Positions 11,394 to 26,300 of a stretch of DNA of 64,000 nt are shown here, piece after piece; position 1 is the stretch's first letter; each line of letters opens with the position of its first letter. The notes beneath the pieces are model-generated. The model had not been told where the DNA came from. It made no database searches and saw only the letters and a list, made by a program, of their open reading frames with translations. The translations under genes were made by a program, and so were the position numbers. This stretch comes from Salminus brasiliensis (taxonomy: Eukaryota > Chordata > Actinopteri > Characiformes > Bryconidae): assembly GCF_030463535.1 (NCBI RefSeq), contig NC_132880.1:29330987-29394986 (forward strand), written 5' to 3'.

Positions 11394-14300
11394 TTGTGTT
11401 TCAGCGGTTGGAAAGATGTGTAGCGATCACCACATCCATTACCAGTGGACTGTCTGAAAGAGAAGCCAATGATGCCCTCACTGCCCACGTGAGTTACACT
11501 ACTTCTTTTAATTCATTTATTTTTTTATACATACTGTACTTGCATGTAGATGGTAGATTATTAGTATTCAGGCTACCTGTGTGTTGTACATTTTGTGTTT
11601 TAGAATTAGCTGAATATAATTGCTATTTGAAAACATTTTAGAAAGAAGTTTCAAACATTAATTAGCAATGGAAAAACTGGGACTCCGAGTGGTTCAGCGG
11701 TCTAATAAGCTGCCACTGTGGCACGGGGGTCGCAAGTTTGAATCCCGAGCCATGTCACTTTGCCATAAGCATCCAGAGTCTGAGAGAGACTCCACCTCTA
11801 CTTTTAAAGCAGTGTTGGTTATCTGTTAGCTGGTGGGGCAGAGCTGGAAATCCAAAGCTTTCCTCAGAGTGCATTTGTTGTCTGCTGATGCCGTGTTGGC
11901 GGCAGTTCCAAAAAAAAGGAAGAGGCTGGCTTCGCATATATCGGAGGAGACAACTCCTTACCCTCCCAGTGTCAGGAGCATTGCTAGTTCTAAGGGGAGC
12001 TAAGAATGGGTGGGTTAATGCCAGTACTGTATACTGTAATAAAAAAAAAACTGGTGGATCATGTTTGCTTTAATTGTCTTTGAGATGTGTAGACATAATT
12101 TGGAAAGGCACACACCACAATTTATGCAGCATTGCAAGGACAAAATCCAAGCCATGAAGGCAGAGGACCTGTTCAGGGAATCTCCTCAAATCAAATTGGC
12201 AAGGCATAGATCATGGCAGGGATGCAAAACCATATCTTAGGCTTTAAGGGTACCCAGAACCACAGTGGCCTCTTTCATTTTTGAAAGGGAGGAAGCTTGG
12301 CACTACCGTGAACTTTCATTGGCCAGCTGGCTGAATTTGGCATGCAGCAGTTTGTTTCAACAAAACATAACATGAAAAATTCAGTACCTGCCGATCTCTT
12401 GGGATTGTCATGCACAGCAGAGTTTAGATAACAGTTCAGAACATGAAGAAACAGTGTGTGGCAGTTCTGCAGAGTTCTGCAGGAAACTGAGGTGGTCAAA
12501 GTTATTAGAGCTGACAGAACAACTTGGATAACTAATCTATACAATCGCAGTGGACAGAAAAGCATCTCAGAATACACAACCCGTCAAACCTTGAGGTGGA
12601 TGTTGTACAGCAACCGAAGCCCATGTTGGGTTCCACTCCTCTGAGCCAAATACAGAAAGATGTTACTGTACAGTTGAAGATAAAAAAAATGCAGTCTTGG
12701 TCTTATGAATCTCGCATTCTGCTAAGGCACACAGATGGTAGAATGGTCAGAACTTGGCACAAACAGCTTGAATTCATGGACCCAATCTGCCTTGTGTCAA
12801 CAGTCTGGCTGGTGGAGGTGATGTAATGGTGTGGGGAATCTTTTCTTTGGCACACATTTGGAGTCTGTTATTACCAAGCAGTCATTGCTTGAATGCCACG
12901 GCCTATTTAATGATTGTTGCTGTCCCTTTATGACCACAGTTGATTTGAGAATTGATCTTCTAATGGCTGCTTCCAGTAGGCTCACTCTGGTTTCATGAGC
13001 ATGCCAATGAGTTAAGTGCTCTTCAGTGGCCTTTTCAGTTAACAGATTTGGAACCAGTAAAACACTTTTGGCATGTTGCAGAATGGGAGATTCAGTGTAT
13101 ACACGATTAGCAATAGTATAAAACACACCAACCAAATGTGACCATAGTTTGAACCCTGTAGCTGCTCTGTACACTGTGTACATATCTATAGATGAATAGA
13201 CCAATAGAAATGTTCTAAATTACTTTGAATTTTTTTTTACATTATCCATTCAAAGTTAAGTGCATTGCTTCTTCTGTAAAGTCTTTTTTTTGGACATGTT
13301 ATTTTACAGTGATCTGTAATATTTCTCAAGTTGAGATGGTTGTGCAAATATTATACAATTATAACATTTATTTCTTGGAATGTAAGGGATGTTTTTACTT
13401 GTTTTAAGCTCTTTCCTGTTTATTCTAGGCATGATCTGTGCAAATATAATACAACAACTAAAATCTAAAAATATGTTGATCTTATATGATGTCTGTTGAA
13501 AGGTAGTCTTATAAAGTATCCTTACAGTAATCTAATAATGAGAAGCAATAGCTATATGAACTATATTTATGTTGTTCTCCCTTGCCAAGATGGCAAGATG
13601 CTGCCATTTAACTGAGACGTCACTCCTCCCAGTTAAGTTACTGAAACGAGTTTCTCTTTTGGGAAATAAATAGCCTTCTTCACCGGCCTGCTCGCTGAGT
13701 CAGCTTATTTAAAATGCAGATTTGGGTGATCTTTACTTTGCAACATCGTTATTGTCTACCTTGCTACCATACGTTACATTGTAACACACATGATATGAAA
13801 AAAAAATGACTAATTCATATACACTATATGGCCATATGTTTGTGGACAATCCTTCTAATGACTGCATTCAGCTACTCTTAAGTATCATCCATTGCTGACT
13901 CAGACGAGCATATGCACACACATACAGCCACGTTCAGGTTTTTTGTTTGTTTGGGGGTTTTTTTGTTTTTGTTTTTTGGCATAGAGGTTTTTGGTTTTGA
14001 CAATTTGTTCTTTGTTTACAGAGTTAACAACTGATGGACAGGTTAACTACTAGATCTTGAAAACTACTAGAGCTTGAAAACGACTGATGGACAGGTTAAC
14101 TACTAGATCTTGAAAAAAATAGTGAGGCAACAAGAATAAATATAGAGTTAATAATCGTAGTCTTGATCATATTAAATCCACCAATAGAAACAGGATAAAG
14201 CTAAATGATATTATTGGAATGTTTTAATAGGAACCTTTTTATTATATTTTTAGTTTGCCTTATCTGATATTTTTTTTGGTTTTAAGAAATCATAGGATCT

Positions 14301-17300
14301 ACATTAGATTGCTCATGTCTGTGCTGAAATTCAGCAGGAGAGCTTACGGAAACTGAATTGGAATCTTTTAGAAACAGTCTGTTCCTAAACAATAGGGTTG
14401 ATTGGTCAGTCTGACCTTTATCTTAGCAAGAAAAGATGTTGAGAAGTTCATGTTATTCTAATCATCGAGTAATGTTTTGAAATGAGTCGGTCAGCCAAAA
14501 TTTAATCTTGATGTTGTGTGTGCTATTTCCAGAGATTAATTTCTCTGAATTTTGGGTAGGCTCTTACTTGATGATGTTACAGTTTTGTACTGTTTACGTA
14601 GACTTTGCCTTTAAAAAATTCATTTTTTTTTTTTTTTTTAATTGATTTTTTTTTGTTGACCGGTGATGGTGTATGACTTTTGTATGACAGGATTTATGTT
14701 TTTCTCTGTGTAGGTATGTAAGGGTCCTCAACAGCATGAGGAAGTGTGCCTTGGCCTGTTCACTCTGCTGCTCACAGAGCCTCCACAAGCACAGCGAGTA
14801 AGATATGAACACAAACACACACACACTGTGATTCAGACTCATCATGCGATCATGAGCATTTCTGCATTCTGTCCTCATTGACAGCACTGTGCCTGGTGGC
14901 GTCTATGACTTCAGAAGGCTCTGTATGAAGGCAGATCCTGCGCCATGTACTAAGTAATGAGTGGGATTGCTGTAAAAGAAATTACCACTGGTGTACTGTA
15001 GTTGTAGGCACTAGGCCTTAGTGTATTATTTCAGTTATACCTCAGTTTTATGATTGATATATATTTTTTAATCACCTGCTGAAACAATAATTGATTAACC
15101 CAGAAATTTGACCCAGTTGTGCCATGTGTCTTTACGATCAGCATAATGTCTAGCAGCATTATATACCAGTTGGTGTAACTGTTACTCAGACCACATGAGT
15201 TGGCAGGATGCACATTTTAATCAAATGGTGTACATGTGTAAATACATCTCTTTAATTAAAAAGAAAATAACCCTCCCAGTATTGTAGCAGCAGATCCCCC
15301 CTGTTGGTTGATATAAGGGGACAATACCACCCCCTGTTGAATCATAATTTACTTGTTTTAAGTCGTACTTTCCATTGGCAGGTAGTCTTGCTAATTTCCA
15401 GCATGATCGAAACAAGCAAAATCATGTGCAAATATAATACAACGACTAAAAACATGTTTAGCAATCTTAAGATATTCTAACAGTAATCTAATAACGAGAA
15501 GCAATAGATGTATGAACTAGACATAAGGTGTTCTCACCTGCCAAGATAGCTTCTTTTTTTTTGCCATCTGGACTGCAGCCGTTTAACTGGGATGTTACTT
15601 ATTGAAATAAGTTGCCCCTTCTAATCACTGCATTCAGCTACTTTGAGTAGCTGCCCACATACATACATGCATGTATACATGCACACACAGCCTTTTTAAT
15701 CCCTGTAGAGAAATATTGGCAATAGAATAGGAATCTTTGAGGCTGATGAACAGCAGTGCTCCAAAATCTACTGAAAAGTTACTCCAGCAAAAGCAACATA
15801 GATTTTTTTTCTAAATACTCCATATAGTGTAGCTACTTAATTAGCAATCTTTTTTTGCAAACCTTAAATGCTGATATAAGATTAACACCACCATGCAAAA
15901 TTATTATATAGAACAGAAAAAATTAGGAACTACTCAAGTAATTGGCTGTCCTAGAATGAGCTGATTTGCATTTTACGCACCATATAGCATATGCAGACAT
16001 TTTCTGCATTTGACTACAGTGTGTAAATGACCATGGTTACAGACTTATACAAATAGCATGAAACAAGCAGATGTAATTGAGCTCTTAGTTCCATATGTTG
16101 CAATGGCTGGTGGCAGTTGCAAGGTTACAGGTGAGTAAGCTGCAGTGATGCTTTTAATATTAGTATTATAATGTATAGTTTTTCTTTCCTATCTATTTGC
16201 TTTCATAAAATGCTTCTTAACCCTTCACCTTACTATGATGGGGGTATCTGTGGTATGCTTGGCACTGTTGTACTGTTTACTTTAGTGAAATGTTGATTCT
16301 CCTTCTGTGCAGTGCTACAGAGACCTGACGCTAGTCAACCGAGACGGCATGAATGTGGTTTTGATCAAGATCAACCAGATACTCATGGAAAAGTTTCTCA
16401 AACTTCAGGACGTGTGCCGCACACAGGTCAGCCTTGGTTTGCATAGGGAGTGTTCTTAGCACTGATCACACCTGTGTTGATGCTTCAGTCTGTTTGCACC
16501 TGGATGTTCTATAACCTCTTTGTTCAGATCTTACAGGACCCATGACCCATATTTGTCTTCCATTTACTTTGTTCCATTAGTTTCACTTACTGTGTGTGTC
16601 TGTCAAAAAGTTATTCATTTGTACATAACAATTTTCAAGGTCCTCACATCATACAAAGGGGTTCCTCAGTAATCAAGTAACCCGGTACTGCTAAGTATAT
16701 AGTTAAACAGATTGTGGTGTGTTATTTATTTGTTAGTATGCTTTTAACGTTGTATTCCGATAATGACTGTTCTCATTGGCTTTCATGTGTTGCACTTAAT
16801 TCTAAAAGCAGTTTTTTATAAACTTTTATTTATTGGTTGTCATCACTTTGCAAAAACTCAAAACAGACCTTACATGGACTGTCGATTGAATGGTTCAGCT
16901 TGCAGAATGTAACCAAAATTACAAATTGCATGAAACAGTTTTTCTAAAATGTGAGAAATTTGTTTTTCCATCATATGAACCTTTAAATATTGTGTGTTAC
17001 CAACCTACACCAGTTTGATTTATGCCAGTTAAGAACATGGTGAATTGGTGAAGAAAGTATTTTTGTTTCTGTTCATTACATGTGTCTCTTTGTTTGCAGT
17101 TGGTGTGGTTGGTGAGAGAGTTGGTGAAAAGTGGAGTTATAGGAGCGGACGGAGTCCTCATGACTCTCATGAAGCAGATCGCTGGTATGTTTGTGCACAT
17201 GCACACTTTGGTCATGCTTTTGCATTCTTGCTTATAGTGGTGAAGGAAGTTGATTGATGTTTCTATATTCTTTAGGAGGTGACATTTCCAACAAAAACCT

Positions 17301-20300
17301 GTGGCTGGCTGAAAATGTGTTGGACATCTTGGTTGAACAAAGGTAGATGGAGAATAATTCACTCTATATTCCCTTTGTGTTAAAATTAAATGTCTATTTC
17401 ATACGTTGTAACAATCGCTGCCCAGATACTTCTGTGCGTTCGCATGTTTGCATGGATCCTAAACAATACATCCACTAGGGGGCAGTTCAGAGTTAAACAT
17501 TTCTGACAACAACAAACATGGTGACAGTGGAGGAGGTCACGATGAAGTACTTACCATAAGACAGACTAAAGAGGCTGCGGTATAAACATTTGTAATAGTG
17601 GTGTTAAAAAAAAATTGTGCCTTTAGTATCTTCCTTATTCTGTCCATATGGCAACAGTTGTCTTACTTAAACTATTTACTACAATGCCCTCACAATTTCC
17701 AGTGGTACTCCTTCATTCCATTTGTGTCCATAAGCTTTCACAGAAAGTGCACAGATGCGTAAACATGCACATAAACATAGAGTACGAACAGAAGGTTCAT
17801 CCGTAATCTCTGGTTTAAATCAGTTGTGTTTATTTAGGAAATCCAGTACATTGTTAAATGTCACATCTTTCGAGTGTAATTTGATAATGATAACCTATCA
17901 AGTGAGTTTGATGACAGGTATAGTTATTCACATTGTGCAAGGTATGTAAGAGCCTTTAACTTCAACTGCAAATGCTGCTTTATCTGATGCATTGTACTTG
18001 CTGTTTCTTCATGTAGAGAGTGGGTGCTCAAGAGCGGTATGCTGGTGGCCATGTCCGTGTACACGTACCTGCGGCTCATAGTGGATCACGGAACCCAGAG
18101 CCTATTAGCACTTCGCCAGAGAGAGGTAGACTTCTGCATCGGCCTCCTGCGAGAGAGGGTAAGATCAATTTGCAGGGCTTTATTCATCTGAATCAGAATC
18201 AGAATCAGAATCAGAATCTCTTTATTTCACCAAGTATGTTACCCATACAAGGAATTTGTCTTGGTGAGAGCAACACGCATGACAAGTAACAAAGAAACAC
18301 AGAACACAGTCTTAAACTAAAGGAAAATGACACTAAACAATAAATAGGGTAGGGGATAAATTAAAAAAAGTAGAAAGTACTAAAGGTAATAAAGGTAATA
18401 AAGAGCTGAAAAATATATTTACAGAAAAGAAAAGGACATCTGTACAGGTGTGCAAATAGTCATAGTGCAAAATAGGCAGAGTGCAAATAACTGTTCAGTC
18501 CGGTTTGGTACAGTTCAGTTGTAAGTTTAGAGGTTTACAGTGGGAGGTGACCACTGTGATTGAGGAGCGCTACAGCTCTGGGGAAGAAGCTGTTAGCATG
18601 ACGTGTTGTGCTGGTTTTGATGGACCGCAGTCTTCTACCCGAGGGGAGTGTCTGGAAGAGGAGGTGTCCAGGATGTGAGGGGTCAGATGTAATCTTGCCA
18701 GCCCGCTTCCTCATCCTGCTGGAGTAGATCTGCTGAAGTGATGGCAGGTTACATCCTATGATCCTCTCTGCTGTCCTGATGATGCGCTGGAGTTTGGTTC
18801 TTTCTTGTGAGGTGGAGGAACCAAACCAGATAGTTATGGAGGCTGTGATAATGGACTCGATGATCGCTGTGTAGAACTGGATCATCAGGGTCTGTGGCAG
18901 GTTGAATTTCTTGAGCTGTCTCAAGAAGTACATTCTTTGTTGAGCTTTCTTGATGATGGAGATGGTGTTTTTCTCCCATTTCAAGTCTCTGGAAATGGTG
19001 GTGCCCAGGAACTTGAGTGACTCCACCATTGATACTGCAGTGTTGTTGATGTGGAGGGGGGGAAGGGTGGGTGGATTGCGTCGGAAGTCCACCACCATCT
19101 CTACAGTCTTTTCTGTGTTTAGCAGCAGGTGGTTGTTGCTGCACCAGGACACCAGCTGCTCAATTTCCTTCCTGTAAGCAGACTCATCACCGTTGGCTAT
19201 GAGGCCCACCAGAGTGGAGTCATCTGCAAATTTCAGGATCTTTACAGCTGGATCTTTGGAGACACAATCATTAGTGTAGAGGCTGAAGAGAAGGGGTGAA
19301 AGAACGCAACCCTGAGGGACTCCAGTACTGAGTGTCCGGAGGTCTGAATTGTGCTTCCCCAGCCGCACCTGCTGTCTCCTGTCTGTCAGAAAATCCACGA
19401 TCCACCGACACATGGAGTCTGGCACTGACAGCTGGGAGAGCTTGGCCTGAAGAAGCTGCGGCACAACAGTGTTAAAGGCCGAGCTAAAGTCCACAAACAA
19501 AACCCTAGCATAGTTTCCATGGCTGTCGAGATGTTGCAGGATAAAGTGCAGGGTCAGGTTGACCACATCATCGACAGACCTGTTTGCTCGGTACGCAAAC
19601 TGCAGGGGGTCCAGCAGGGGATCTGTGATGGACTTCAGGTGGGCTAGGATCAGGCGTTCAAAGACCTTCATGACTACAGAGGTCAGGGCGACAGGCCTGT
19701 AATCATTCAGTCCGGTGATGGTGGATTTCTTGGGAACTGGAATGATGGTGGAGGTTTTGAAGCAGGCTGGAACAGAGCAGAGTTCCAGTGATCTGTTAAA
19801 AATGTCTGTAAACACTGGAGCTAGTTGGTCACAGCAGTGTTTTAGGGTGGATGGAGAGACTGAGTCGGGCCCGGGGGCTTTCCTCACCTTCTGTCTGCTG
19901 AAGAGCCTGTGAACATCCTGCCGGTTGATGCAGAGATGAGCAGGAGGCAGAGGTGAGAGGGCCAGTGTGGGGGTGGAGGTGGAGGGGGGTGATGGGTGGT
20001 AGACGGTCCGATTGTCTTTTGTGAGTTCAAATCTGCAGTAGAACTCATTCAGGTCGTTGGTGAGGTGTCGGTCGTTCAGGAGGAGGGGGGTCTTTCTCAC
20101 CTTGTGACCAGTGAGAAGCTGTAGGCCTTTCCAGGCTGAAGATGGGTCGTTAGCAGTGATGTGTCTGTTCAGCTGCTCTGAGTACTTGCTCTTCGCAGCT
20201 CTAATCCCTTTCTCCAGTCTGTATTTGGCCTCCTTAAAGACAGTTCTATCTCCACTCCTGAATGCTTCCTCCTTTTCCCTCCGAAGCTGTTTGAGTTCAG

Positions 20301-23300
20301 CAGTAAACCAGGGTTTGTTGTTACTGTATCTCACCTGTGATTTAGTTGAGATACAGCTGTCTTCACAGAAACTGATGTATGACGTCACAGTGTCTGTGTA
20401 TTCGTCCAGTCCGTCTGTCGCCTCCTCAAACACAGCCCAGTCTGTGGATTCGAAGCAGCCCTGCAGCTTCTCAATGTCTCCACTGGTCCACCTCTTCACT
20501 GTTGTGATGACCGGCTTGTTGGTTTTGAGTTTCTGCCGGTAGGTTGGAATGAGGTGAACGAGGCTGTGATCGGAGAGCCCGACAGCTGCGCGCGTGACCG
20601 CGCGATAGGCATTCTTGATACAGGTGTAGCACTTGTCCAGTGTGTTGCCTTCTCGTGTTGGACACGCGATGTGTTGTCTGTATTTGGGCATCTCCTTCGT
20701 GAGGTTCACACTGTTAAAATCCCCCAGAATGATGAGGAGTGAGTCCGGGAACTCCCGCTCCACCTTCGTGATCTGTTCCGCCAGCTGTTTCAGCGCGTCG
20801 CTCGTGCACGCGCTCGGCGCAATGTAGGTGCCGGCTAGGATGAACGAGCTGAACTCTCTGGGCGAGTAGAACGGCCTACAGGTAATGAACAGAGACTCCA
20901 GATGAGGGGAGCAGGATTTTAACAGTACCGTAGTGTCTCTACACCAGCGCTCGTTGATGTAGAAGCAGATTCCTCCTCCTCTGCTCTTGCCGCTGCGCTC
21001 CGCGTCTCTGTCCGCTCTGTGCAGCTGGAAGCCCGGGAGGTGCAGCGCGCTGTCCGGGGTCAGCTCGGTCAGCCAGGTCTCAGTGAAGCAGAGCGCAGAA
21101 GCAGTGGAGAAGTCCTTGTTAGTTTGGTTAAGCAGGAGTAGTTCCTCAGTTTTGTTGCTGAGAGATCGGAGGTTGGAGAGGAATAATGAAGGTAGAGGTG
21201 TGCGAGCCCCGCGCCGCCTCAGACGCACGAGCGCGCCGGCTCGTCTGCCCCTGCGCCGGCTTCTCCACAGTCTCCTGGCGAGGCCGAGCGCGGTCAGCGC
21301 GGCTGTGGCGAGGATCTCCGCACAAACTGAAGTTTCTTGTACAAATTCCGGGATGTTTTCAGGGGAAATGTTGTTCCTGAAGCTCAGTAGTTGTTCCCTG
21401 CTCCAACTAGCTGAGTTAGACGTACAATAGACAACATTAACAAACAAAAACAAACACCACACGGAGGAGCTCGTCACCGTGGCTGCCATCCTCGGCGCCA
21501 TCTTGGATATCTGGATATCTGTTGATGTAAATACCCCGGTGGAGGTTACAAATGAAAATGACGTGCAAATGAAAGCCAACTGTGAAAAAGAAGTAAATAA
21601 AAATTGATCGCTGTCCATTTCTGTCACTGTTATCAGTTTATGGAGTGTTTTATCATCGGGAGAGATCTGGTCAGACTGTTACAAAATGTTGCTCGTATTC
21701 CTGAAATGGAACTACTGTGGAAAGACCTGCTGCACAACCCCCAGACCCTCAGTCCACAATTTACAGGTATGTGTTTTTAGGAAAACAGACAGACTGATAG
21801 ATAGCAAGGATATAACAATAGTGTCGTCACCAAAACATAGAAAACATAGCAAAAAGCAAAGTTGCAAAGAGTTTACAGCTAATGTAACTGAAATAGTATA
21901 GGGATGTTGCTGGTGTATATTTGTAACTGTAATGTGTGTGTGCATGCTTGTGTGAAATCCATTTGTAGGTTTGTTGCAGCTCCTCACCTCTCGTACATCT
22001 CGTAAATTCCTGGCCTGCCGCCTTACCCCTGATATGGAGACCAAGCTACTGTTCATGACCTCAAGGGTAAAAGCTAAAGCTCCCACACACTCCACACACT
22101 TAGCCTGACCTACAAAGAGCTCTCTAGCTCAGCTTAAGCGTTTTTCACACTGGATGTAGTATGTACTGTGCTCGTCGCTTATGTCTGGGCAAACTGCTGT
22201 CCACACCACTTGCGGTATGCACAGCGTTTGCCGGTTGGATGTAAAAATGAAGGCACTCTCTGTAGCAAAGGAGGGTCTGCATATGTGTACTGGCTAGATG
22301 GAGACAGCACATTTATTTATTTCATAGGCTATCTTTTCTTAGCTAGTTAAAACGCTGGTATATACAAACCTAGTAGACCAGCTTGGGTTGACACCTGATA
22401 CCATGCTAAGCCTTTTATTATAAGTGACATTAGGTTTTTAGACTGATTTCAGCTCATGTTCAGAAACAGATCTAAATAAGCCTCTCCTCCATGTTGGAGG
22501 AAACTACCTGACCCACTCACCTATTGGCTGCACTGAGACTCTGCCGATGTGCATTGTGCAAAAGTTGAAAACATTTGGACTTTATACGACCCTGTGCATC
22601 TGCCACAGTGGACTCTGTTTACTGTTGCACTTGCACTTGAGTTCTGTACAGTGAAAATCTGTGTCTGTGCCACGCAGTCCATTGAAGAATGTGTTTAAAA
22701 GCGCAGTGGTGAATTTTTTTCCCATGTTCAGGCTCTTGAAAACACTCTCAGAACTGCTTCCTAAAACGAAGACATACAGTTATATAATGACCTACAGTGC
22801 AGTTCCTTAGTAACTGCATGGGGATACATTTGATTTATTTCTGTCTATTTGTGAGGTTAAAGTGAGACGTGTTAGCTTTAATTTCAAAGTAGTACAGAGA
22901 TACATGGACTTTGGACTATTTTCTGACCAGTGTCTTTTTTTCTTTACCTCTCTGGCTGTAGGTTCGATTTGGGCAGCAGAAACGCTATCAGGACTGGTTC
23001 CAGAGGCAGTATCTGTCCACGGCTGAGAGCCAGTCGTTGCGCTGCGATCTCATCCGCTACATCTGTGGGGTGGTCCACCCTTCTAATGAGGTCCTGAGCT
23101 CGGATATCCTTCCCCGCTGGGCCATCATTGGCTGGCTGCTCACCACCTGCACGGTAAACCTTAAAAGCCATTTGTTTATGGAGCTGCATTAATGGTCATT
23201 TCTGCAGTCTGCAGTTATCTATTCCTGTCTTGTCCACTTACATTGTCCTTGGCACAGCACTGTCATCATTCAAGTTGTCAAGTCATGTTTTCTTTTAAGG

Positions 23301-26300
23301 TGCAAAAAAAACAATAGAGGCCATTATGAAACGTGAGCTTTGACAGTTTGCTGTTCACTATGAACATTATAGAGCAGGATGTGCTCTAGATGTGCTCAGC
23401 CCTAGTATGTTATCATCTAAATAAAGCCAGGGTGAGCAAACCTCTGCTTATTGTACAATTCTTCTCTTCTGCCTAGTCTAATGTTGCTGCGTCTAATGCC
23501 AAACTGGCCCTGTTCTATGACTGGCTCTTCTTCAACCCGGAGAAAGACAGCATCATGAATATTGGTGAGGATGAAACTAAAAAGAATGCTTCTGATATAA
23601 ATGTTACTGATTGCTACAAAGGAAGTCAGTTGTTTTCTTTCTTCATATTTTCTCTCTCTCTCTCTGTTTGGTTTTTATATATATATATATATGTGTACAT
23701 ATGTAGAGCCAGCCATTCTGGTGATGCACCACTCCATGAAGCCCCATCCAGCCATCACTGCCACACTATTGGACTTCATGTGTCGAGTGAGTTAGAGGAG
23801 CTTTAAACAAGATGCACACTTTGTCTGTGTTGTGTTGATGATTGACCTTCAGTCTCATTTGAATTGATTGGTTATGTTTCTCTTCTTTTCCTGTATTCAT
23901 ATTTTGTCTTTTCTTTATCTTAGATAATCCCTCACTTTTTTCCTCCACTGGAGGGTCAAGTGCGTCAGGGCGTCTTCAACTCTCTGAACTTTATCATGGA
24001 GAAAAGAGTTCTGGCGTGAGTGTTTTTCACATCTTTCTCTTTCTGTCACGAATGTTCACACACATCTATATATCCATCTCTATCTCTCTCGATACTGTAT
24101 CTCTTCATCCATCTCTCCTTTTACCTTTTTCTCTGTCTATCTCTCACTGGTTCTGTTTTATATAATATATCCATTTATATTTACATCTTAATCTATATTT
24201 CTCTAACATTCTCTCATGCTGTCTTTCTATCTCTGACTAATTTCCTCTTACTGTCTTTCTCTCTCTCTCACTCTTCATTTCTATCTCTCTATCTTTTATT
24301 GAACTCCTCTGTTTTTTTTTATTTTTATTTACCTCTTCTTACTGTCTTGTTAATCTTTTTATCTACCTCCATCAATCTCTTGCGCTCTCTCTCTTGATCT
24401 CTCTCCTTTGATTGGTCTGTCTCTGTCTTGCTCTCTCACTTGCATGTGCTTATTCTAAACATCCTCCATTAAACTATCTATCTTTCTCTCAGACACTTGG
24501 CTCCGTTGTTTGACAACCCCAAGCTGGACCGTGAGTTGCGCTCCATGCTGAGAGAACGTTTCCCTGAGTTTTGCAGTTCACCCTCACCACCCACAGAAGG
24601 TTTGCATCACAAACGCCTCCATACACTCACTCACCGCTTTTCAGAATGCTCCGAGCAATGTTTGAGCTGTAGAAATACTTGTTCTGGTTTGTCTTTAAAA
24701 TGAAACATTTCTCCTTCACTTTAGTGAAAATGGAAGAGTCCGTTCCCTTGGAGATGGACAATCATGTGCTGGATAAAGAGGACGGTTGCTATGACAACAC
24801 AGACGCTACCTTTAGTGATGATGAGGAGGAGCTGAACAATAAGGGTAAGACCTGGAAGATACATGTGCAAGATCTTCTTAAACATGCTTGATGTTTTCCA
24901 CGCTACAGACAAGCCAAAACAACACTAGAAACTACATAAGTCTATTAGACCTGAACAAATAATTGATGTGTATATATATGCTCCAGTTACTTTATGAAGC
25001 TACATTAGCCTTGTGTCTCCTGTGCAAAACTAAGGACACCAGCCATGTTATCATATCTATTGTGATCTTTTTAGAAGTCACTGTGTAGCGTAATTTAGTG
25101 GAACAATAATAGCCGGACAGTTTTGATGGCTTCTTTGCTTGCTTCTTCGCTCGACAGTGCTCAAGGCCTGTCACAGTTGCTGCTCACTGCCTCTCTCTTG
25201 CTCTCTCTCTCTTGCTCTCTCTCTCGCTCGCGCTCTCTCTTTCTCTCCCGATCTCATTCTATGCGTCCTGTTCTAATAATGTTTCTTGTCCCAAGGTAAA
25301 AAGCGTGAGTTCAGGTTCCACCAGATCAAGGAGACTTATATAGATGAGCCAGCTGACATCACAGCCTATGTGGACCAACTAGATGAGACACTAAAGGAGA
25401 AAGTGTTACAGTTACAGAAGGGCAGGTGAGGCAGCTATACATGTCCTTAAAGGCTTCTTGATTGTCTCCAGAATTAAGCACACATTTATTATTATTTGTC
25501 TTGATGTTTTACTTTAAGATGTCACAACAAGTAATTTACTTCACTGTCACTGTTGCTTCTCCCCCAGCGATACAGAAACACAGTGCGAGGTCATGCAAGA
25601 AATAGTGGACCTAATTTTGGAGGTGCGTTCAATCAGCAGCTTGCTCTAACCTCACAATGATTGTATTATGTTTATATTATTCCCCCAAAAAAATTTAACA
25701 AAATGCCCATAAAACATGTAGCTCAATTTCTATTCTAATAGTGTAAAGGTTTTTTTTTCATATTTTTGTTAAGTATTACAAAAGATTATCCCGAAATTGG
25801 TGAACAGCCATCTTCATATGTTAGGGTACATATTTAGATGTAGGGAGTGATTCAGAACTCCCTAAAATTAAAATATAATGTATATAAAATTTTTAATTTG
25901 CTTCCCCCTCTCTCTCTCTCAGGAGGACTTTGACTCAGAGCAGATGTCTGCTTTGGCCTCCTGTCTTTCTGAGCTGTTTAAAAGCCACTTCAGAGGAGAT
26001 GTATTGCCTGAGGAAATCACTGAAGAGTAAGTGTGTGTGTGTGTGTGTGTGTGTGTGTCTGTGTCTGAGCATATACTGTTGTTGTCTATTCTTTTTGTCT
26101 TTGTATATGTGAACCTGGACTTCAACAGTTTTTAGAGGTACTGATGAGACTGGTTGATTTGTATGTCATGGTGTTAATGTTTTTGCTCTCGGTCTCTCTC
26201 TCTCTCTTTCTCTGGCTGTGTGTAGGTCTCTGGAGGAGTCAGTGTGTAAACCAGTGTGTCTGATCTTCAGAAACTTGTGTCAGATGCAGGAGGATAACAG

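Noticed and set aside
11679-11751. tRNA gene candidate
   Set aside because: A and B boxes are present, but the head is fused to a repeat body with an A-tail and a related copy exists elsewhere, so it is a SINE.
24020-24397. 125-codon frame rich in Ser, Leu, Tyr and Phe
   Set aside because: Product of a TC-rich simple-sequence intron.
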